Source of the DNA: DASTRU01 sp035761045
Lineage (GTDB): Bacteria; Pseudomonadota; Gammaproteobacteria; Burkholderiales; Burkholderiaceae_E
DNA: 16,297 bases
Direction of reading: 5' to 3'
NCBI GenBank assembly: GCA_035761045.1
Contig: DASTRU010000168.1
Coordinates: 1 to 16,297, forward strand
Under the pieces are notes generated by a model that saw only the letters and a list, made by a program, of their open reading frames with translations, ran no database searches and had not been told where the DNA came from. Each line of letters opens with the position of its first letter. The stretch's first letter is position 1. The translations under genes and the position numbers were made by a program. Shown piece after piece: positions 1-5,086 of this stretch.

Positions 1-240
1 CTGTCCGCCGCCGTCGGGCACTCGGTCAACGTCACGCCAGTGATATGTCTGCCGGGATGGATGATTGAACGAAGCGGCCGAATCGAGGTCATGGCAATCA
101 ACGGCAAGAATTGCGCGTGGTTGTTTAAGAAGTCACAAGGAGCATGTCTTGCCGAGCCGCTGGTTAAAAGCCTTGCGTATCAACTTGATCGACGCTGCCG
201 CGATGTGGCGCCGACGTCTTATAGACCGCTTGTCAATTAA
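1..240 (+). CDS. C-terminal fragment of a NERD-like (nuclease-related domain) protein
   Basis: The reading frame is open from the first base of the window to TAA at 238-240, so this is the 3' end of a gene that begins outside. The roughly 79 visible residues contain V-x-P-V-I-C-L-P-G-W followed by M-x-E-R-x-G and V-M-A-I-N-G-K-N. They end in an A-Y-Q-L-D-R-R-C-R-D-V segment. As I recall the family, a hydrophobic strand ending in PGW, then a V-x-x-x-N-x-K strand and a final helix, is how NERD-domain proteins end. The catalytic part is not visible, so activity cannot be judged. The nearest ATG inside the frame (40) would split this fold and is not a likely start. The overlapping frame at 65-286 has no recognisable protein character. 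The match is from memory of the family pattern only. Confidence 0.45.
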   Translation: MSAAVGHSVNVTPVICLPGWMIERSGRIEVMAINGKNCAWLFKKSQGACLAEPLVKSLAYQLDRRCRDVAPTSYRPLVN

Positions 241-252
241 TCAGCACGACCC

Positions 253-284
253 TTGCCTTAAACATCTTGAAAAAGCACTAAACT
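253..284 (+). promoter_or_regulatory. Weak candidate promoter for the copper gene series
   Basis: A TTGCCT (253-258) and a TAAACT (279-284) stand 20 bases apart in a locally AT-rich stretch before the small secreted-protein gene. A spacer of 19-20 bases is long for sigma-70 but occurs in promoters controlled by MerR-family proteins. No CueR-type dyad is visible here. If used, transcription would start at or next to the ATG at 291, giving an almost leaderless message. This is a low-certainty call from pattern only. Confidence 0.2.
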
Positions 285-290
285 AATTTC

Positions 291-671
291 ATGTGCCTAA
301 TCGTTCGTCAACTGGTGTTGTGGATGCTCGTGCTGTCGCTACCGATTCAAGCGGTTGCGGCGACGGCCGGGTTGCATTGCACGCCGGCGCATCGCGAGTT
401 TTCGAACACCCAAGCGCACCAACAGCATGAACACTCGGCCCATCACGTCCATGAGGCGACGAGTGGAAAACACTTAGCTGGTAAGGTAAAGCTCGATAAA
501 CGTTGTAGCGCTTGCGCGATGTGCTGTTTAGGCGTGGCGATCGTTCCTAAGACGTCGTTGCTAGTGGTGCCATCGCTGGCGTCTTACGCCTACCCTTCAT
601 TCATCTTGGCTAATCTCGTCGATCACATCGGCGATGGGCTGGATCGACCTCCTAAAACCCTCCTCGTTTAA
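291..671 (+). CDS. Small exported His/Cys-rich metal-resistance protein, CzcI-like
   Basis: The 126-residue protein begins with a hydrophobic signal peptide (about residues 5-23, ending A-V-A-A), so it should be periplasmic. After cleavage it carries a His-rich stretch (about residues 43-61) and a cysteine cluster C72-x2-C75-x2-C78-C79. The C terminus has a D-R-P-P-K motif. Small exported proteins with a His-rich middle, a Cys cluster and a late (E/D)-R-P-P motif are known as CzcI-type proteins. They usually precede the outer-membrane factor gene of heavy-metal efflux clusters, as here. The exact role of the family is not well settled; metal binding or sensing is inferred. No strong ribosome-binding site precedes ATG 291. 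An internal ATG at 324 would still leave a short signal peptide. Copper is the likely metal because every downstream gene is copper-related. Confidence 0.6.
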   Translation: MCLIVRQLVLWMLVLSLPIQAVAATAGLHCTPAHREFSNTQAHQQHEHSAHHVHEATSGKHLAGKVKLDKRCSACAMCCLGVAIVPKTSLLVVPSLASYAYPSFILANLVDHIGDGLDRPPKTLLV

Positions 672-750
672 GTCCACATACATGGGCGTGGCGCGAGCCG
701 TGGTGACATGCATGGCTTGATGCCGTCGCGCTGTATCGATTGAACTCGAT

Positions 751-773
751 CACGGCCCTAAGCAAGGGCCGTG
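751..773 (+). terminator. Perfect 9-bp hairpin between the CzcI-like and outer-membrane factor genes
   Basis: CACGGCCCT (751-759) pairs perfectly with AGGGCCGTG (765-773) around a 5-base loop. No T-run follows, so it is not a classic intrinsic terminator. It sits 24 bases before the ATG at 798. It could attenuate transcription, stabilise the downstream message or bind a protein; the sequence does not decide. Confidence 0.45.
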
Positions 774-797
774 GCGTATCACCCTGACGAGGTTTAC

Positions 798-2213
798 ATG
801 AAATTCGCATTGCGGTTGTCGGCAGGCGCGGTGTTGATCGCGCTGGCCGGTTGCGCCACCGTTTCAACGCATGACAATGCCGAGAGCATCGCCACCTACA
901 GCCGCGAACATCTCGGCGCGGAACCGAAGTGGTTGGTCAGCGACGAGGCGCGTCGCGAGGCACGCGTGGAGGTGGATCGCTTACTCGCACGCGCCTTAAG
1001 CGCCGACGACGCGGTTCGCATCGCGCTTGCGCACAGCCCGCGCGTGCAAGTGATGTTCGCCGAACTCGCGGGCATGTCGGCCGACTCCACGCAATCGACG
1101 CGCTTGCCGAATCCGGTCTTCGCGTTCGAGCGCGGCGTGCGGCGCGAGGATGGCGTGCGCGAGGTGGAGATCAACCGTTCGCTGACCGCGTCGGTGCTGG
1201 ATCTGCTCTTCCTGCCCTCGCGCTTGCGACTCAACGATTACCGCCAACAACGTTTGCAATGGCAAGGCGCGTCGGACATCGTGCAAGCCGCCGTCGACGC
1301 CCGCCATGCGTGGGTGCGCGCCGTGGCCGCGCGGCAAGCGCTGGCGTATCACGAGCAGGTTAAGCAGGCGGCCGACGCAAGCGCGGAACTCGCGCGACGC
1401 ATGCAGGCCGCGGGCAACTTTAGCGCCTTGCAACGCGCGCGCGAACAAGCGTTTTACGCGGACGCGGTCACGCGCTTGGCGCGCGCCCAACATGCGGCGC
1501 GTGCGGAACGCGAAGCCTTGGTTCGCGCGCTCGGGCTCGATAGCGCGCAAGCCGAGCGGCTTGTACTGCCCGATCGCTTGCCCGACTTACCTCAAGCACC
1601 ACGAGACGAACGAATCGTCACGCAAACCGCGCTCGACGAACGGCTCGATATGCGCATGGCGCGCGCGGAATTGGCATTCGTCGCGCGCGCGCAAGGTCTT
1701 ACTCGCGTTGCAAGCGTGGTGAACGGACTCGAACTTGGCGTGAGCCGCAATAGCGAAAGCGGCCGACCGACACAAAAGGGTTTCGAGCTCGCGGCGCCGC
1801 TGCCGTTGTTCGACATGGGCGACGCGGTGCGCGAAGGCGCGCGCGCGACTTACCTCGCCGCGCTCAATCGCAGCGCTCAAGTGGCGGTCGATGCGGCGTC
1901 GCAAGTGCGCGAAACATATAGCGCGTATCGCACCGCATACGACATCGCGCGCTATTACCGCGACGAGATCGTGCCCTTACGCAAGACGATCTCCGACGAG
2001 AACCTGCTGCGTTACAACGGCATGTTCATCGGCGTGTTCGAACTGCTGGCCGATGCTCGCGAACAAGTGACGAGCGTGATTCAGGCCATCGAAACACAAC
2101 GCGATTTTTGGTTGGCCGACGCCTCCTTGCAGGCCAACTTGCTTGGACGACCAATCGATTTCCGCATGGCCGACGCGCCTACGCGGGAGGCTGGATCAAA
2201 CGGCGGACACTAA
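798..2213 (+). CDS. TolC-family outer-membrane efflux lipoprotein
   Basis: The product (471 residues) begins with a lipoprotein signal peptide ending L-A-G-C, so Cys19 should be lipidated and the protein anchored in the outer membrane. The rest is long amphipathic helix rich in Ala, Arg and Gln with the two-fold repeated layout of outer-membrane efflux proteins (TolC/CusC/CzcC type), at the usual length. These proteins form trimeric channels through the outer membrane. ATG 798 is preferred because TGACGAGG lies 6 bases upstream and the signal peptide starts there. A GTG at 771 in the same frame falls inside the hairpin and would spoil the signal peptide. It ends 18 bases before the oxidase gene. 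No RND pump or membrane-fusion partner is in the window, so the inner-membrane partner must be encoded elsewhere or before base 1. Confidence 0.85.
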   Translation: MKFALRLSAGAVLIALAGCATVSTHDNAESIATYSREHLGAEPKWLVSDEARREARVEVDRLLARALSADDAVRIALAHSPRVQVMFAELAGMSADSTQSTRLPNPVFAFERGVRREDGVREVEINRSLTASVLDLLFLPSRLRLNDYRQQRLQWQGASDIVQAAVDARHAWVRAVAARQALAYHEQVKQAADASAELARRMQAAGNFSALQRAREQAFYADAVTRLARAQHAARAEREALVRALGLDSAQAERLVLPDRLPDLPQAPRDERIVTQTALDERLDMRMARAELAFVARAQGLTRVASVVNGLELGVSRNSESGRPTQKGFELAAPLPLFDMGDAVREGARATYLAALNRSAQVAVDAASQVRETYSAYRTAYDIARYYRDEIVPLRKTISDENLLRYNGMFIGVFELLADAREQVTSVIQAIETQRDFWLADASLQANLLGRPIDFRMADAPTREAGSNGGH

Positions 2214-2231
2214 ACCTTAGGACAAATCGAG

Positions 2232-3635
2232 ATGACTAATCGACGTCAATTTCTTCGCGGCGCGGCACTCGCGTCCGCCGCGGCATCGGTCAGCAAGGTC
2301 GCGATGGCCGCCCTGCCCGAACCCGTCTTGCAAACCAAGCCGGACACGATGGCGCCGCTCGTGCCCACTACTGGGCGGCCATACAACCCGGTCGTCACGC
2401 TTAACGGGTGGACCTTGCCGTGGCGCATGAATAACGGCGTAAAGGAGTTTCACTTAGTCGCGGAATCCGTGGTGCGCGAGATGGCGCCGGGCATGAAGGC
2501 GCGGTTATGGGGCTATAACGGGCAATCGCCCGGGCCGACCATCGAGGTGGTGGAAGGCGACCGCGTGCGCATCTTCGTCACCAATAAATTGCCCGAGCAC
2601 ACCACGGTGCATTGGCACGGACAGCGTTTGCCAAACGGAATGGATGGCGTGGGCGGTTTAACGACTCCGCACATTCCCGCGGGGAAAACATATGTCTATG
2701 AATTCGTGGCGCGGCGGCCCGGCACCTTCATGTATCACCCGCACGCGGACGAAATGGCGCAAATGGCGATGGGCATGATGGGATTTTGGGTTACGCATCC
2801 GAGGGATCGTCATCCCTTGATCGATAACGTCGATCGCGATTTTTGCTTTTTGCTAAACGCCTACGATATTGAGCCGGGCAGCGCGGTGCCCAAGATCATG
2901 ACGATGCTCGACTTCAATTTATGGACGTTTAACAGCCGAATCTTCCCCGGCATCGATTCATTAAACGTACGCAAGAACGACAAGGTGCGTATTCGCGTCG
3001 GCAATTTGACGATGACGAATCACCCGATCCACTTGCATGGTCATGAATTCCTCATTACCGGCACCGATGGCGGCCCGACGCCCAAGAACACGCGTTGGTA
3101 CGAGGTAACGACCGACATCGCGGTGGGGCAAATGCGGCAAATTGAATTCGTCGCGAACGAGGAAGGCGATTGGTCGCTTCATTGCCACAAGAGCCATCAC
3201 ACGATGAACGCGATGGGGCACAACGTGCCAACGATGATCGGCGTCGAGCAGCGCGACGTGCTCGCAAAAATCCAAGCCCTGGTGCCCGATTACATGGCCA
3301 TGGGCCAAAACGGCATGGCCGACATGGGCGAGATGGAAATGCCCTTGCCCGACAACACGGTGCCGATGATGACCGGACGCGGTCCATTCGGCGCGATCGA
3401 GATGGGCGGCATGTTCACGACGGTGAAGGTGCGTCGCGATCAAAAGCCTGGCGACTATGCGGACCCGGGGTGGTTCAAGCATCCGCCGCATACGGTGGCG
3501 TATGAATGGACGGGGGCGCTGCCGGATGCGGCCCGTCCTCCAACCGCCGAGCGCGACGCATCGTCGACGAAGCGCGGCGCGGCGCCCGATGTCGAGGTGC
3601 AGGTGCGCAAACCGCATGCGCACATGGATCACTGA
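2232..3635 (+). CDS. Tat-exported two-domain multicopper oxidase (copper oxidase)
   Basis: The 467-residue protein begins with a twin-arginine signal (R-R-Q-F-L-R-G, residues 4-10), which suits export of a folded, copper-loaded enzyme. All four copper motifs of multicopper oxidases are present: HWHG (127-130), HPH (169-171), HPIHLHGH (264-271) and HCHKSHHTMNAM (317-328). In the last, C318, H323 and M328 are the type 1 copper ligands. Only about 95 residues separate the second and third motifs, so the middle cupredoxin domain of CueO-type enzymes is missing. A tail of about 140 residues follows, with a Met-rich stretch (about 355-393). The likely role is oxidation of Cu(I) to less harmful Cu(II) in the periplasm; organic laccase substrates are also possible. 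TTAGGA (2217-2222) provides the ribosome-binding site. The copA/pcoA name is avoided because those are larger three-domain proteins. Confidence 0.88.
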   Translation: MTNRRQFLRGAALASAAASVSKVAMAALPEPVLQTKPDTMAPLVPTTGRPYNPVVTLNGWTLPWRMNNGVKEFHLVAESVVREMAPGMKARLWGYNGQSPGPTIEVVEGDRVRIFVTNKLPEHTTVHWHGQRLPNGMDGVGGLTTPHIPAGKTYVYEFVARRPGTFMYHPHADEMAQMAMGMMGFWVTHPRDRHPLIDNVDRDFCFLLNAYDIEPGSAVPKIMTMLDFNLWTFNSRIFPGIDSLNVRKNDKVRIRVGNLTMTNHPIHLHGHEFLITGTDGGPTPKNTRWYEVTTDIAVGQMRQIEFVANEEGDWSLHCHKSHHTMNAMGHNVPTMIGVEQRDVLAKIQALVPDYMAMGQNGMADMGEMEMPLPDNTVPMMTGRGPFGAIEMGGMFTTVKVRRDQKPGDYADPGWFKHPPHTVAYEWTGALPDAARPPTAERDASSTKRGAAPDVEVQVRKPHAHMDH

Positions 3636-3656
3636 TCGGACTAAGGACTTACCACC

Positions 3657-4154
3657 ATGTCGAAATATTTAATCACCGCCGTGCTGCTCCTAAGCACCAC
3701 GCACCTCGCTTACGCGCATGAATCGCGCGACGATGCGAAAAACATTAAAAAATCGGCACCCCACGCCGAACAAAAAGACTGGGGCATCGCGAGCGATGTA
3801 AAAAAAGTCTCTCGCACCATCCGTATCGCCATGAGTGACGACATGCGGTTTTCGCCCAACGCGATTGAAGTCAAGCAAGGGGAAACCGTACGTTTCGTGT
3901 TGGTCAATCATGGACGGTTGATGCACGAGATGGTGCTTGGCACGAAGAAGGAGCTCGACGAGCATGCCGCATTGATGGCTAAGTTTCCCGAGATGGAGCA
4001 CAGCGCGCCGTACATGGCGCATGTCGCCCCTGGCTCGACCGGAGAGATCGTATGGCGGTTCAACCGCGTGGGAACCTTCGCTTTTGCTTGTCTGATCGCT
4101 GGCCATTACGAATCGGGCATGGTTGGAGCAATCAACGTAACTTCTAAGGATTAA
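3657..4154 (+). CDS. Periplasmic cupredoxin (blue-copper-like copper-binding protein)
   Basis: The 165-residue protein has a signal peptide (residues 1-20, cleavage likely at A-Y-A/H-E) and a single cupredoxin domain. The likely type 1 copper ligands are H90 in M-H-E-M-V and, near the C terminus, C145, H150 and M155 in a C-x4-H-x4-M arrangement. The strand D-M-R-F-S-P-N-A-I-E-V-K-x-G-E-T-V is typical of the family. It probably binds or passes electrons or copper alongside the oxidase encoded 21 bases upstream; the partner is inferred from position. AAGGAC lies 10 bases before the ATG. The CusF-like gene begins 2 bases after its stop, so the two are almost certainly cotranscribed and translationally coupled. 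Confidence 0.82.
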   Translation: MSKYLITAVLLLSTTHLAYAHESRDDAKNIKKSAPHAEQKDWGIASDVKKVSRTIRIAMSDDMRFSPNAIEVKQGETVRFVLVNHGRLMHEMVLGTKKELDEHAALMAKFPEMEHSAPYMAHVAPGSTGEIVWRFNRVGTFAFACLIAGHYESGMVGAINVTSKD

Positions 4155-4156
4155 CG

Positions 4157-4489
4157 ATGAAAAACACGATCGCGAATGTATTGGTCTTAGTCAGCATCGG
4201 CGTGCTGCCGAATGCGTGGGCCGATGACAGTCATCACGCCGCGCCTAATGCCTCGGCGCCGGCCGCCGCCATGACGGACGGCGAGGTACGCAAGATCGAC
4301 AAGGACACTGGCAAGATCACCTTGCGGCATGGAGAGATCAAGAACCTTGGCATGCCGAGCATGACCATGGTGTTTAAAGCCAAAGATCCCGTCATGCTCG
4401 ACGCGGTCAAGCCCGGCGACAAAGTGCTTTTCACCGCCGAGCGTATTGATGGCGCGATTACGGTCACGGCGATTCAATTAGCGAATTGA
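4157..4489 (+). CDS. CusF-like periplasmic copper chaperone
   Basis: The 110-residue protein has a signal peptide (about residues 1-22, ending A-W-A) and a small beta-barrel metal-binding domain of the CusF family. The binding segment reads H58...L-G-M66-P-S-M69-T-M71, matching the His, Met and Met ligands of E. coli CusF. The CusF tryptophan that stacks on Cu(I) is replaced by M66, which may give a softer all-Met/His site. The family delivers Cu(I)/Ag(I) to CusABC-type pumps. No such pump is encoded here, so it may serve the outer-membrane factor, the oxidase or a distant pump. Its ribosome-binding site (TAAGGA) lies in the last codons of the cupredoxin gene. Domain assignment is firm; partner is inferred. 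Confidence 0.85.
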   Translation: MKNTIANVLVLVSIGVLPNAWADDSHHAAPNASAPAAAMTDGEVRKIDKDTGKITLRHGEIKNLGMPSMTMVFKAKDPVMLDAVKPGDKVLFTAERIDGAITVTAIQLAN

Positions 4490-4525
4490 TTCGTGAAGGC
4501 ATAGGCCCGGCGATTGCGACGAGTT

Positions 4526-4548
4526 GGCGGGAACGAATTGTTTCCGCC
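4526..4548 (+). terminator. Hairpin between the CusF-like and DUF305 genes
   Basis: GGCGGGAAC (4526-4534) pairs with GTTTCCGCC (4540-4548), 9 bp with one G-U pair around a 5-base loop, followed by a pyrimidine-rich stretch with short T pairs. It may partly terminate transcription or stabilise the upstream message. The DUF305 gene starts only 22 bases later, so full termination would require a promoter inside that short gap, and none is clear. Confidence 0.4.
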
Positions 4549-4570
4549 TTCAACTTCTTAGGAGATCGCC

Positions 4571-4990
4571 ATGGCTTATGAACGATTGACCTTATGCATC
4601 GACGCGCGTCGCGCGAATTCGTGGTCTAAAACTTTTCGGATGAGGACATTGGCGTTAGGACTCGCGGTCGCGTTCACGAGTCTTCCGACGCTCGCGGCCG
4701 ATAGCGACGACAAGGCCGCGCCGCCGCCACCCGGCCCACGTGGGCCTCACGCACCCATGCATTCGATGGGACCGTGCACCGACGACATGCCCGGCCACAG
4801 AATGACGGGCGACATGGATCGTGACTTCGCGACCATGATGCGCATGCATCATCAACGCGGCGTCGCAATGGCGCGCATGGAACTCGAACGAGGCAAATCG
4901 CCGGAGTTGCAAGCGATGTCCCGCAAGATCATCGACGCGCAGCAAAAAGAAATTCGTCAGCTCGATGAATGGTTGAGCAAGCATCCGTGA
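4571..4990 (+). CDS. DUF305-family exported protein, Met/His-rich
   Basis: The C-terminal half (about residues 83-137) fits the DUF305 pattern: D-x-D-F-x-x-M-M-x-x-H-H-x-x-x-V-x-M-A followed by a helix ending Q-x-K-E-I-x-Q-L-D-x-W-L. This family is common in copper and heavy-metal islands and is thought to bind metal through the M-M and H-H residues; no reaction is established. A Pro-rich linker and a Met/His/Cys segment (about 60-80) precede it. AGGAG at 4560-4564 supports ATG 4571, giving 139 residues. However, the hydrophobic signal segment begins only at the second ATG (4640), so this start adds 23 residues before a normal signal peptide. ATG 4640 has no visible ribosome-binding site. It is the last gene before the hairpin at 4997-5020. 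Confidence 0.75.
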   Translation: MAYERLTLCIDARRANSWSKTFRMRTLALGLAVAFTSLPTLAADSDDKAAPPPPGPRGPHAPMHSMGPCTDDMPGHRMTGDMDRDFATMMRMHHQRGVAMARMELERGKSPELQAMSRKIIDAQQKEIRQLDEWLSKHP

Positions 4991-4996
4991 TCGGCG

Positions 4997-5020
4997 GCGG
5001 GCCTTGAATTCACGGCCCGC
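4997..5020 (+). terminator. Hairpin ending the first copper transcription unit
   Basis: GCGGGCC (4997-5003) pairs perfectly with GGCCCGC (5014-5020). The loop contains the self-complementary TGAATTCA, so the stem may extend. It lies 7 bases after the DUF305 stop and directly before the -35 box of the ATPase promoter. There is no long T-run, so termination strength is uncertain, but its place between two units supports a terminator. Confidence 0.55.
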
Positions 5021-5051
5021 TTGACTCTCCCATCGTGGGAAGGTTCACGCT
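5021..5051 (+). promoter_or_regulatory. CueR-type (MerR-family) copper promoter/operator
   Basis: A -35 box TTGACT (5021-5026) is followed after 19 bases by a weak -10 (CACGCT, 5046-5051). The long spacer holds an imperfect dyad, ACTCTCC-N7-GGAAGGT (5024-5044). It matches the CueR operator pattern ACCTTCC-N7-GGAAGGT in 5 of 7 left-arm bases and all 7 right-arm bases. The 19-base spacer with a central dyad is the hallmark of promoters that a metal-bound MerR-family regulator untwists and activates. The downstream Cu(+)-ATPase is the classic CueR target. No merR/cueR gene is in the window, so the regulator acts from elsewhere. Confidence 0.8.
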
Positions 5052-5086
5052 GTGTTCATTCTTCAACCGTTTAACAGGAAGCGAAG

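Noticed and set aside
65..286. Possible small gene of 73 codons
   Set aside because: It overlaps the better-supported NERD-like frame, has no good ribosome-binding site and no protein family character.
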